From: Nocardia flavorosea
GTDB taxonomy: Bacteria; Actinomycetota; Actinomycetes; Mycobacteriales; Mycobacteriaceae
Length of the DNA stretch: 64,000 bases
Assembly (NCBI RefSeq): GCF_015477805.1
Contig: NZ_JADLQL010000005.1
Coordinates: forward strand, 186,001-250,000
Direction: 5' to 3'
Position numbers and translations under genes: made by a program. Position 1 is the stretch's first letter, and every line of letters begins with the position of its first letter. The notes beneath the pieces were generated by a model. It saw only the letters and a program-made list of their open reading frames with translations. It was not told the origin of the DNA and searched no databases. Below are positions 52,027-60,130 of the stretch, piece by piece.

Positions 52027-53261
52027 GGTTCACCGCACGGCGACGGCCGGACTCGTTCCGAGCGGCCGCACCCGCCAGGCCGGTCCTGCGGCCCTCGGCA
52101 TCGCTGGTAGCCGCGGGAGCCGGGCTGGCCGCGAGCTGTGCGGTATCGACGGCCTGGAACCGGCTCACCGTGCCCCGGCTGTCACCCGGTTACACGCCGG
52201 TCACCGAGGCGGTGACGGTCTGCGTACCCGCCCGCAACGAAGCCGCCCGGATACCGGCACTGATCGGCGATCTACGCGCCCAGACCGGTATCCCGCGGCT
52301 GCGTGTACTCGTTTTCGACGACGCCTCCACCGACGGCACCGTCCGGCGCGTGCTCGAGTCGATCGACGGCGACCCCCGCTGCGCATTGCTGTACGGGACG
52401 GGCGGCCCGCCGCCGGGCTGGACCGGTAAGGCCGCGGCCTGCCGGGCGCTCGCCGATGCCGCGGAGCAGTCGGCGGACAACACCGTGCTGGTGTTCCTGG
52501 ATGCCGATATCAGGCTCGCGCCGGACGCCCTCGCCGCGGCGGTGACCGAACTGCGCCGCCGGGATACCGCGCTGGTGTCGCCGTGGCCGCAGCAGCAGGC
52601 GCGGACTCTCCCCGAGCGCCTCGTGCAACCGCTGCTGTGCTGGTCGTGGTCGTCGACGCTGCCGGTGGCGTGTACGGATCGCGGGATCCGAACCTCGACC
52701 GTGGTCGCGTGCGGGCAGTTCCTGGTATTCGACGCGGATGCCTACCGGGCGATCGGCGGTCACGCGGCGGTCGCCGACAGTGCCACCGAGGACCTCGATA
52801 TCGCCCGCGCGCTGCGCCGCGCCGGATACCGCACCCGGCTCGTAGCCGCCGGTGTCCTGGCGCGGACCCGAATGTACCGGGGCGGAGGCGAACTCGCGGC
52901 CGGGTACCGGCGCTGGCTGTGGTCGGCGTACGGCGGTTCGGTGCCCGCTGGGCTCGTGGTCGCGGCGGTCGCCGCCTGGGCGTACTGGTTGCCGCCCCTT
53001 GCCGCCGTGTTCGGCCGCGGCCCGGTGCGCCGGTGGGGGCTGTTCGGGTACGCCGCGGCCTGCGCCGGACGGCTGTTCTCGCGCGGGCTGGAGACCGGGC
53101 AGCGGCCGCGACCGGGCGACCTCGCGGCCGCGGCATCCCACCCAGTGGCAATAACCGCGTATTTCTTCCTGTGGGCACGCTCACACCGCGATCGCCGCCG
53201 TAACGCTCTGACCTGGAAGGGACGCCCGCTCGAGGCCGGAAAAGGGTTGGACTCTCGCTGA
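52023..53261 (+). CDS. GT2 glycosyltransferase, probably carotenoid-modifying
   Basis: A 412-residue family-2 glycosyltransferase. An N-terminal helix (about residues 25-45) precedes the catalytic domain: VTVCVPARNEAARIPAL, VLVFDDASTDGTVRR (first Asp motif), VLVFLDADIRLAPD (DXD-like) and GHAAVADSATEDLDIARALRRAGY (acidic catalytic motif). Three more helices lie near the C-terminus. This layout matches CruG/CrtQ-type enzymes that glycosylate carotenoids. The ATG overlaps the lppM stop (ATGA). Position beside crtO and cruF suggests it glucosylates the 1'-hydroxy carotenoid; a role in envelope glycolipids cannot be excluded. Confidence 0.82.
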   Translation: MRFTARRRPDSFRAAAPARPVLRPSASLVAAGAGLAASCAVSTAWNRLTVPRLSPGYTPVTEAVTVCVPARNEAARIPALIGDLRAQTGIPRLRVLVFDDASTDGTVRRVLESIDGDPRCALLYGTGGPPPGWTGKAAACRALADAAEQSADNTVLVFLDADIRLAPDALAAAVTELRRRDTALVSPWPQQQARTLPERLVQPLLCWSWSSTLPVACTDRGIRTSTVVACGQFLVFDADAYRAIGGHAAVADSATEDLDIARALRRAGYRTRLVAAGVLARTRMYRGGGELAAGYRRWLWSAYGGSVPAGLVVAAVAAWAYWLPPLAAVFGRGPVRRWGLFGYAAACAGRLFSRGLETGQRPRPGDLAAAASHPVAITAYFFLWARSHRDRRRNALTWKGRPLEAGKGLDSR

Positions 53262-53362
53262 TTCCCGGTCTTGTGCCCGGTGTTCCCGCGGCCGGATGAT
53301 GAACCGGCCCGGACCGATCGGCGGGCAACAGGCCCTTTCCGGCCGGGTTCGAGGAGGCTCGT

Positions 53363-53722
53363 ATGACCATCGCCATCCATCCCAGTGTCGATACCGACTG
53401 GGCACACTGGCACCGCCGCTACTCGACCCGTCTGCACAGCGCCCACCGTGAACTCGTGCCGCTCGCGCAGCACAGCCTCGGCGAATCTCCCGCGCAACTG
53501 CCCGGCGTCCCGGGCACCTGGTGGGTCGTCGACGGCCGGGTGTTCGTCGCCGCCAAACCGGGCGACCGGCTGGACCACAACGGCGCGCGGATCGCCGGAA
53601 TCGAAATCCTCGATCCCGCGAACGGCACCCCCGGACTGCTCCTGCGCCACGACAACCACGCGATCGAGGTGCTCCGGCAGGGCGAACGGACAACGATCCG
53701 CGTCCACGCCCCGATCGACTGA
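53363..53722 (+). CDS. DUF1684-like protein, truncated
   Basis: A 119-residue protein that resembles only the N-terminal half of DUF1684 proteins (usually about 200-270 residues): TDWAHWHRRYSTRLHSAHRE, LPGVPGTWWVVDGRVFVAA, LLRHDNHAIEVLRQGERTTIRVHAPID. At the stop the neighbouring frame continues DPSTHSGTGFS, which fits the family's next segment, so a frameshift near 53718 is likely. The ATG has a strong GAGGAGG seven bases upstream. It may be a decaying gene; DUF1684 function is unknown. Confidence 0.6.
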   Translation: MTIAIHPSVDTDWAHWHRRYSTRLHSAHRELVPLAQHSLGESPAQLPGVPGTWWVVDGRVFVAAKPGDRLDHNGARIAGIEILDPANGTPGLLLRHDNHAIEVLRQGERTTIRVHAPID

Positions 53723-54136
53723 CCCGTCCACCCATTCCGGGACCGGCTTTTCTCGACGCCTCGAGCGTGCCGCCGGCCGCGGTGCCGCGCACTCGGGTCA
53801 CAGCTGTCCCGGGTGGCGTAACCCGATCCGCCGGCCGCGGATAGTCCGGTCTCGGTAGCACTGGGCACCGTGCTGCACCGCGGCGGATGGCCGAGGACGG
53901 ATTCGCTGACCTGCCATCCGGCGCCGCGAATCTGCCCACATTGCGAACTGGCGGGTTCGCCGGGAAGCTGCGGCGTTTCGGCCGACGGTCGACTCCCCGC
54001 CCCCTGCTCGCCGGCACCGGGTCACCCGGCCGCCACCAGGAGATGCCGCATCACGGTCCAGGCCGCGGACCCCGGAACCGGCGGCACAGCGTATCGGTGC
54101 GTTTCGGTGCCGAGGGACGCGATCCGGTTCCGGAGA
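53723..54136. other. Non-coding stretch, possible remnant of DUF1684 gene
   Basis: This 414-bp region after the truncated DUF1684 gene has no convincing frame. The first bases may be the frameshifted continuation of that gene (DPSTHSGTGFS), but it is soon interrupted. No repeat, terminator or RNA is evident. It separates the plus-strand genes from the convergent metF. Confidence 0.5.
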
Positions 54137-55207
54137 TCAGGCGCTCAGGGGCGCCGCGGTGACTCCGTAGCCGAGGTTGGCCAGCACCTCGCTGGTGGCC
54201 TTGGCGAAATTCAAGGTGATGAAATGCAGGCACGGGGCGCCTTCGGCGATCAGCCGTTCGCCCATTTCGGTGGCGATCTCGATCCCGGCGGCGCGAACCG
54301 CGGCGCGATCCTCCTCCGCGCCGGACCCCGCGGCGCGGCGCAACCGCTCCAGTACCCGCTCCGGAAGCGGGCGGCCGCACAACTGTTCGGCGCGCTCGAC
54401 CGTACGCAGCGAGGTGATCGGCATCAGCTCGGGAATGATCGGTTTGGCGCCCTCGACCGGGTCCAGGGCTGCGATCCGGTCGCGTAACCGCAGGTAGTCG
54501 TCGACGTCGAAGAACATCTGGGTGATCGAATACTCCGCGCCCGCGCGCAGTTTCGCGGCGAGGTAGGCGGTATCGCAATCCAGATCGGGTGAGCGGTGGT
54601 GCCCCTGCGGGAACGATGCCACCCCGACATGGAAATCGCCGAGATCCCGCACGATCCGCACCAGCTCTTCGGCGTACTCGACCCCGTCGGGATGCTTATG
54701 CCATTCCCCCAGCGGATCGCCCGGCGGGTCGCCCCGCAGGACGAGGATATTACTGATCCCCGAATCGGCGTAGCCGCCGACGATCGACCGCAGCTCGGCG
54801 ACACTGTGCCCGACCGCGGTGAGATGCCCGACCGGTAGCAGAGTTGTTTCCTGGGCGAGCTGCCCGGTGACCCGCACCGTGCGATCGCGGGTGCTGCCGC
54901 CGGCGCCGTAGGTCATCGAGACGAAGGCCGGATGCATCCGCTCGAAGGTGCGCACCGCACGCCACAGGCGCTGCTCGCCGGCTTCGTCGCGGGGCGGGGA
55001 GAACTCCACCGAGAAGGGCACGCCGGCCCCGGCGTGCCGTTCCAGGCTCTGCACGACCGAAGGGGTGGTGGAGAGGTTCGCTGCCGTGGGATTCAGCCGG
55101 CCGGCGGCCGGGACCCGCGCAGTGTCGAGATCGACGTCTTCCCGGCTGCTGCCGACCGGAACTCCGGCCATACCGCTGTGCGGAATCTCGGTGGGTTCCT
55201 CCGTCAC
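54137..55207 (-). CDS. metF: Methylenetetrahydrofolate reductase (Rv2172c-like)
   Basis: A 356-residue flavoprotein that makes 5-methyl-THF for methionine synthesis. The TIM-barrel pieces VPFSVEFSPPRDEAGEQRLWRAV, AFVSMTYGAGGSTRDRT, ISNILVLRGDPPGD, AKLRAGAEYSITQMFFDVDDYLRLR and PELMPITSLRTVERAEQLCG are typical. It matches the Rv2172c position beside lppM and the prenyl transferase. An extra N-terminal about 55 residues precede the domain. GTG start, divergent from the prenyl transferase gene. Confidence 0.93.
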   Translation of the reverse strand: MTEEPTEIPHSGMAGVPVGSSREDVDLDTARVPAAGRLNPTAANLSTTPSVVQSLERHAGAGVPFSVEFSPPRDEAGEQRLWRAVRTFERMHPAFVSMTYGAGGSTRDRTVRVTGQLAQETTLLPVGHLTAVGHSVAELRSIVGGYADSGISNILVLRGDPPGDPLGEWHKHPDGVEYAEELVRIVRDLGDFHVGVASFPQGHHRSPDLDCDTAYLAAKLRAGAEYSITQMFFDVDDYLRLRDRIAALDPVEGAKPIIPELMPITSLRTVERAEQLCGRPLPERVLERLRRAAGSGAEEDRAAVRAAGIEIATEMGERLIAEGAPCLHFITLNFAKATSEVLANLGYGVTAAPLSA

Positions 55208-55487
55208 AGCGGACCGCCCGATCGGCCCTGGGCCGACGCCGTCCCGATCGGACGAGCCTGCACGCTACTTTTTCCGGTCACCGGGCCAGTCTAGAGCCGT
55301 AACACCGGGCGTCCCGAGCCTCTCCCTGCTACACCGCACCGCCCGTTGCCGCACGGGGCCGTCGCGCGCGTATCCTGCGTTCAGGTCCCGTCGCCGCGAC
55401 GGGCGACCATGGGACGTCCTCGGAAGGATCCCCGCGGCCGATCTCGGTGGCCGGCGCCCATGGCGAGGAACGAACTGGGAGGTCATC

Positions 55488-56618
55488 CTGTCCGCCGGAA
55501 CCGGAACCGAAACTTCCGCCCGTTCGGGTCCCCTCTCCGCCGTCCCCGGAACAGCGGCTTTCGCGACGGCCGTCGAACAGGCCCTGGCCGGCTATTTCGC
55601 CACTCGCGCGGAGGCTGTCACCGAACTGGGTCCGGTATTCATCGATGCGGTCGGCGCGCTCGAATCGTTCGTGCTGCGCGGCGGTAAACGCACCCGGCCC
55701 GGTTTCGCCTGGATGGGCTGGCTCGGCGCCGGAGGCGACCCGGCCGGCCCCCGGGCTGCGGCCGTACTCCGGGCCTGCGCAGCGCTCGAGCTGGTGCAGG
55801 CGTGCGCGCTGATCCACGACGACATCATCGACTGTTCCCGCACCCGCCGTCGCTTCCCCACCGTGCACGTCGACTTCGAACAACGCCATCGCCACCAGGG
55901 CTGGACGGGCGATTCCGCACACTACGGCGAATCGGTGGCGATTCTGCTCGGCGATCTGGCCCTGGCCTGGGCCGACGATATGGTGCACGGCAGCGGCTTG
56001 GACCCGGCGGCGCTGGCCCGGTTCGCCCCTGTCTGGGCAGGTATGCGCACCGAGGTACTGGGTGGCCAGCTGCTCGATGTGCACGGTGAGGCCAGCGGCG
56101 ACGAATCCGTGGCGGCGGCGCTGCGGATCAACCGGTACAAGACCGCGGCTTATACGGTCGAGCGCCCGCTGCATCTCGGTGCGGCCCTCGCCGACGCCGA
56201 TGCGGATCTGGTCGCCGCCTACCGGACGTACGGCACCGATATCGGGATCGCCTTCCAGCTGCGTGACGATCTGCTCGGCGTTTTCGGGAATCCGGAGGTC
56301 ACCGGAAAACCCTCCGGGGACGATCTACGCGAAGGCAAACGCACGGTCCTGGTCGCCGAGGCGCTACAGCGGGCCGCGGCGGCCGATCCCGCCGCCGGTG
56401 ACCGGATACGCGCGGAAATCGGCACCGACCTCTCCGAGGAGCAGGTGGGCGAACTACGCGAGCTGCTGATCGACCTGGGCGCCGTCGATGCCGTGGAGAC
56501 CCGGATCGCCGAACTCACCGACCAGGGCCTTGCCGCCATCGAAGCCAGCTCCGCGACCCCCGAAGCCAAGGACCGCCTGAAGGCAATGGCGCTGGCCGCC
56601 ACCCGGCGCGCGGCATGA
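55488..56618 (+). CDS. crtE: Geranylgeranyl diphosphate synthase (IdsA2/CrtE), CTG start
   Basis: A trans-prenyl diphosphate synthase of 376 residues that supplies C20 precursor for carotenoids. LRGGKRTRPGFAWMGWL, ALIHDDIIDCSRTRR (first Asp-rich motif), GDLALAWADDMVHG, YKTAAYTVERPL and IGIAFQLRDDLLGVFG (second Asp-rich motif) are present. No ATG, GTG or TTG precedes the essential GGKR motif in a sensible place; the best start is CTG at 55488 behind GGGAGG with five-base spacing. It corresponds to idsA2 (Rv2173). The stop overlaps a repeat micro-ORF that leads into crtI. Confidence 0.92.
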   Translation: MSAGTGTETSARSGPLSAVPGTAAFATAVEQALAGYFATRAEAVTELGPVFIDAVGALESFVLRGGKRTRPGFAWMGWLGAGGDPAGPRAAAVLRACAALELVQACALIHDDIIDCSRTRRRFPTVHVDFEQRHRHQGWTGDSAHYGESVAILLGDLALAWADDMVHGSGLDPAALARFAPVWAGMRTEVLGGQLLDVHGEASGDESVAAALRINRYKTAAYTVERPLHLGAALADADADLVAAYRTYGTDIGIAFQLRDDLLGVFGNPEVTGKPSGDDLREGKRTVLVAEALQRAAAADPAAGDRIRAEIGTDLSEEQVGELRELLIDLGAVDAVETRIAELTDQGLAAIEASSATPEAKDRLKAMALAATRRAA

Positions 56619-56794
56619 GCGGGTCAGGCCCGGAGGCGGTAGCGCAGCGTCACCACGCAGGGCCCCCGCACATGCCCCAGCAACACAGCATGAGCGGGTC
56701 AGGCCCGCAGGCGGCAGCGCAGCGTCACCACGCAGGGCCCCCGCACATGCCCCAGCAACACAGCATGAACGGGTCAGGCCCGCAGGCGGCAAGG
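56615..56794 (+). repeat. 75-bp tandem repeat between crtE and crtI
   Basis: Two full 75-bp units (56615-56689 and 56690-56764) and a 30-bp partial third (from 56765) abut directly. Differences are few (for example GGAGGCGGTAGCG versus GCAGGCGGCAGCG). Each unit opens with ATGAGC or ATGAAC and includes CAGCGTCACCACGCAGG. The unit length is a multiple of three, and the plus strand stays open. It has no sequence similarity that I can see to the 81-bp array at sepF, although both begin with ATGAGCG. Confidence 0.92.
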
Positions 56795-56806
56795 CCGGGC
56801 TCATGA
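56615..56806 (+). CDS. Repeat-encoded micro-ORF linking crtE to crtI (63 aa)
   Basis: The repeat is readable as a 63-residue peptide of 25-residue units (MSGSGPEAVAQRHHAGPPHM plus PQQHS). Its ATG overlaps the crtE stop and its stop overlaps the crtI ATG, both as ATGA, so translation can run crtE - micro-ORF - crtI by coupling. Each unit re-creates the ATGA junction. The peptide is rich in His, Gln and Pro and has no recognised domain. Confidence 0.4.
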   Translation: MSGSGPEAVAQRHHAGPPHMPQQHSMSGSGPQAAAQRHHAGPPHMPQQHSMNGSGPQAARPGS

Positions 56807-58389
56807 AGTCTGTGCGGGGCCCGGTGGATCGGGTCGTCGTGGTCGGTGCGGGACTGTCCGGTTTATCCGCGGCGCTGTACCTGACCGGCGCGGGCTGCTC
56901 CGTGACCGTGGTGGAACGTGCCGATCACCCCGGCGGCCGAATGGGGCGCTACCGGTTCGACGGCTACGATATCGACTCCGGCGCCACCATTCTCACCCTT
57001 CCCGAACTCGTGGACGACGCGCTGGCCGCCGTCGGTCTCGATATCGATACCGCGATGCCGCCGTTGCGGATCCGGCCGCTGGCCCCCGCGTATCACGCCC
57101 GTTTCGCCGACGGTTCGGACCTGCGTGTCTTCTCCGACTCCGATCGGATGAGCGCGGAGGTGACGCGGGTCTGCGGCCCGGACGAAGCCGTGCGCTACCG
57201 CCGGCTGCGGGACTGGCTGGGGCGGGTCTTCGATGCCGAATACGACGAGTTCCTGGCGGCGAATTTCGACTCCCCGCTGGATCTGGTCCGGATACCGGCG
57301 AAACGCGCGGCCCTGCTCGACCTCGTCGCGCTCGGGGCGTTCGGCCGGCTGGGCAAGCGGGTCGCCCGTACCCTGCGCGACCCCCGGCTCGGCCGGCTGT
57401 TCACCTTCCAGGCCCTGTACGCCGGTATGGCGCCCGCACAGGCGCTGGGCGTGTACGGCGCCATACCGCATATGGATACGGGTCTGGGTGTCTACTTCCC
57501 CGACGGCGGTATGCGCGCCGTCGCCGACACTCTCGCCGGGGCGTTCACCGCAGCGGGCGGCCGGCTCGAGCTCGGCACCGAGGTGACGGGCATCGAGTAC
57601 CACCGGCACCGGGCCGGACGGGTGGTGCTGGCCGGCGGCCGGACCCTGCCGTGCGATGCGGTCGTGCTCACCGCGGATCTCGGCTCGCTGGACCGCTTCG
57701 GGGTGAGACGCCGGCGTGGTCTGCGGGCTTCACCGTCGGCGGTGGTCGCGCACGGGCTCGTACCGGTCGCGATCGCCGAACAGTGGCCGGTGCAGGCCCA
57801 TCACACGATCGATTTCGGGGCCGCGTGGGCGCAGACCTTCCGGGAGATCACCGCGCGGCGCGGCGGCCGGCCGATGAGCGATCCCTCGCTGCTGCTGACC
57901 CGCCCCGCGCTCACCGACCCGGGCCTGTACGTTGCCCGCGACGGGGTCCGTTACGAACCGTTCTCGCTCCTCGCCCCGTGCCCGAACCTGGATTCGGCGC
58001 CCTTGGACTGGGCCCGGCTGGGCCCGGCCTATCTGCGCGAACTGCTGTCGGTATTGGAAGGGCGTGGGTACCACCGGATCACGACCGACTTCCTCGTCGA
58101 CCGTCTCGACACGCCCGCGACGTGGCGGGATCAGGGCATGCTGGCCGGGACTCCTTTCTCGGCGGCGCACCTGTTCCGTCAGACCGGTCCGTTCCGTTCG
58201 CGTAACTTCCCGCACGGCAGCGAGAACGTGGTCCTGGCAGGTTGCGGGACCACACCGGGTGTCGGCGTGCCCACCGCGCTGCTGTCGGGAAAACTCGCGG
58301 CACAGCGCATTGTGGGCGAGAATCGCGGAGTCCGGACACGTGCCCCCGCGACCGTCCGGCGGTCTTCCCGGAGGGAAGCCGTAAACTGA
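56803..58389 (+). CDS. crtI: Phytoene desaturase CrtI
   Basis: A 528-residue FAD enzyme converting phytoene to lycopene. The dinucleotide fold is VVVVGAGLSGLSAALYLTGAG near the start. DHPGGRMGRYRFDGYDIDSGATILTLPEL, LFTFQALYAGMAPAQALGVYGAIPHMDTGLGVYFPDGGMRAV and the C-terminal VVLAGCGTTPGVGVPTALLSGKLAA are the family landmarks. ATG overlaps the repeat micro-ORF stop. The tail after the FAD domain is Arg-rich. It is followed after 58 bp by mptA. Confidence 0.95.
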   Translation: MKSVRGPVDRVVVVGAGLSGLSAALYLTGAGCSVTVVERADHPGGRMGRYRFDGYDIDSGATILTLPELVDDALAAVGLDIDTAMPPLRIRPLAPAYHARFADGSDLRVFSDSDRMSAEVTRVCGPDEAVRYRRLRDWLGRVFDAEYDEFLAANFDSPLDLVRIPAKRAALLDLVALGAFGRLGKRVARTLRDPRLGRLFTFQALYAGMAPAQALGVYGAIPHMDTGLGVYFPDGGMRAVADTLAGAFTAAGGRLELGTEVTGIEYHRHRAGRVVLAGGRTLPCDAVVLTADLGSLDRFGVRRRRGLRASPSAVVAHGLVPVAIAEQWPVQAHHTIDFGAAWAQTFREITARRGGRPMSDPSLLLTRPALTDPGLYVARDGVRYEPFSLLAPCPNLDSAPLDWARLGPAYLRELLSVLEGRGYHRITTDFLVDRLDTPATWRDQGMLAGTPFSAAHLFRQTGPFRSRNFPHGSENVVLAGCGTTPGVGVPTALLSGKLAAQRIVGENRGVRTRAPATVRRSSRREAVN

Positions 58390-58447
58390 TCGCCGACCTA
58401 TTCGCCTGCGGTTGCGACCGCCGACCACCCGGGGGGACCGACAACTG

Positions 58448-60130
58448 ATGCCAGCCCCCCATACGCACACCGCCGCCACCGCCGTCCAGCTCCCCGGCAC
58501 CGGTGCCCCCGCACCGGCCGCACCCGCCGCCGCGCACACTCCCGGCCGGGCCGGTTTCGCGCCCGGTCTGCTGGGCTGGTTGCGGTTCTGCGCCGATTTC
58601 CTGCGCAGCCCGGAAGGTCATGCGGCGCTGCTCGGCTTCACCGGCGCGATCATGATCACCTTCGGCGGGTTCGGGGCCGGAAGTGTGCGCAAACGTGATC
58701 CGTTACTCGAAGCGGTGCACCTGTCCTGGCTGCGGTTCGGGCACGGGTATGCGCTGTCGATGATCTGCGTATGGGCCGGGGTGCTGATGATGGTGGCCGC
58801 CTGGGTGCGCCTGGGCCGCATCACGCTGGGCTTCGGCGGTCATTCCGGCGATGTGCGGCTCAACGAATTACGCGCCATCGTCGGTATCTGGATCACGCCG
58901 CTGATGTTCGCGGTACCGATGTTCAGTCGCGACGCCTACTCCTACCTGGCGCAGGGGGCACTGCTCCGGGACGGTTTCGACCCGTACCAGGTGGGTCCCG
59001 TCGCCAACCCCGGCATCCTGCTCGACAATGTGAGCACCGTCTGGACCACCACCACCGCCCCCTACGGCCCGGTTTTCCTGCTGATGGGCCGCGCCATCAC
59101 CGCGGTCACCGGCGACAGCGTGGTAGCGGGCACCATCGCGCTGCGGTTCGTGATGCTGCCCGGCCTGGTGCTGATGATGTGGGCGGTGCCGTACCTGACC
59201 AAACACCTCGGTGGCCGGCCCACGGTCGCGCTGTGGCTAGCCGTGCTCAATCCGCTGGTTCTGATCCATCTGATCGGCGGCGTGCACAACGAGATGCTGA
59301 TGGTGGGCCTGATGTGCGCGGGGATCGCGCTGGTCCTGGAACGCCATCATGTGGCGGGGATCGTGGTGGTGGCCATCGGGGTCGCGATCAAGGCGACAGC
59401 CGGTGTCGCGCTGCCGTTCCTGGTGTGGATCTGGATGCTGCACGAACGCGACCGGCGCGCCGAGGACGGCCAGCGCGCGGCGCTCGCGACCAGTAGCCGG
59501 GAATTCCTGGCGCACCACTGGAAGATGTTCGTCAAGATCGCCTCCCTCGGGCTGGCGGTCTTCGCGGTGGTGTTCGTGGCGGCCTCGGCGATCGCCGGGG
59601 TCGGGATCGGCTGGCTCACCGCGCTGTCCGGGTCGCAGAAGATCATCAACTGGTTGTCGCTGCCGACGGTTCTGGCGCATATCACCACCTGGATCACGCC
59701 TTTCGAGCTCGGCTCGATCCTCGAGGTGACCCGGCTGTTGTGCATGGTCGCACTGTTGGGTCTGCTGGTGTGGACCTGGTGGCGGTTCAAACTCACCGAA
59801 CGCGATGCGGTGCTCGGGATCCTGATCGCCTTCGTCGCGATCGTCATCCTGTCGCCGGCCGCGCTGCCCTGGTACTACTCGTGGCCGCTGGCGCTGGCCG
59901 CCGGCTTCGCGCTGTCGACCGCCACGCTCATGACGCTGGTCGGCGTATGCACCTGGCTGATGCTGGTATTCCAGCCGGACGGTTCGATCGGGCTCTACAA
60001 CTTCTGGCATGTCGCGGCCGCGACCTTCGCCTCCATCGTCGCCGCGCTCTCCCTGCGGACGGTGGATCCGCTGCGCTTGCGCGGAACACCCCGGCAGGTC
60101 ACGACGCCCACCGTCACCACTGGACCGTGA
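58448..60130 (+). CDS. mptA: Alpha-(1->6)-mannopyranosyltransferase MptA
   Basis: MptA extends the mannan core of lipomannan using polyprenyl-phosphomannose. The 560-residue GT-C protein has about 13 helices. MFSRDAYSYLAQGALLRDGFDPYQVGPVA contains the acidic catalytic loop (RDAYSYLAQG, Asp near residue 160), followed by TAPYGPVFLLMGRAITAVTGD and LNPLVLIHLIGGVHNEMLMVGL. ATG at 58448 is chosen; a TTG at 58412 is possible. It corresponds to Rv2174. Here it sits inside the carotenoid genes, 58 bp after crtI and overlapping crtB. Confidence 0.93.
   Translation: MPAPHTHTAATAVQLPGTGAPAPAAPAAAHTPGRAGFAPGLLGWLRFCADFLRSPEGHAALLGFTGAIMITFGGFGAGSVRKRDPLLEAVHLSWLRFGHGYALSMICVWAGVLMMVAAWVRLGRITLGFGGHSGDVRLNELRAIVGIWITPLMFAVPMFSRDAYSYLAQGALLRDGFDPYQVGPVANPGILLDNVSTVWTTTTAPYGPVFLLMGRAITAVTGDSVVAGTIALRFVMLPGLVLMMWAVPYLTKHLGGRPTVALWLAVLNPLVLIHLIGGVHNEMLMVGLMCAGIALVLERHHVAGIVVVAIGVAIKATAGVALPFLVWIWMLHERDRRAEDGQRAALATSSREFLAHHWKMFVKIASLGLAVFAVVFVAASAIAGVGIGWLTALSGSQKIINWLSLPTVLAHITTWITPFELGSILEVTRLLCMVALLGLLVWTWWRFKLTERDAVLGILIAFVAIVILSPAALPWYYSWPLALAAGFALSTATLMTLVGVCTWLMLVFQPDGSIGLYNFWHVAAATFASIVAALSLRTVDPLRLRGTPRQVTTPTVTTGP

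Noticed and set aside
54948..55487. Long N-terminal extension of the prenyl transferase
   Set aside because: The frame upstream of 55488 overlaps metF on the other strand, is Arg/Ser/Pro-rich, and lacks family similarity.
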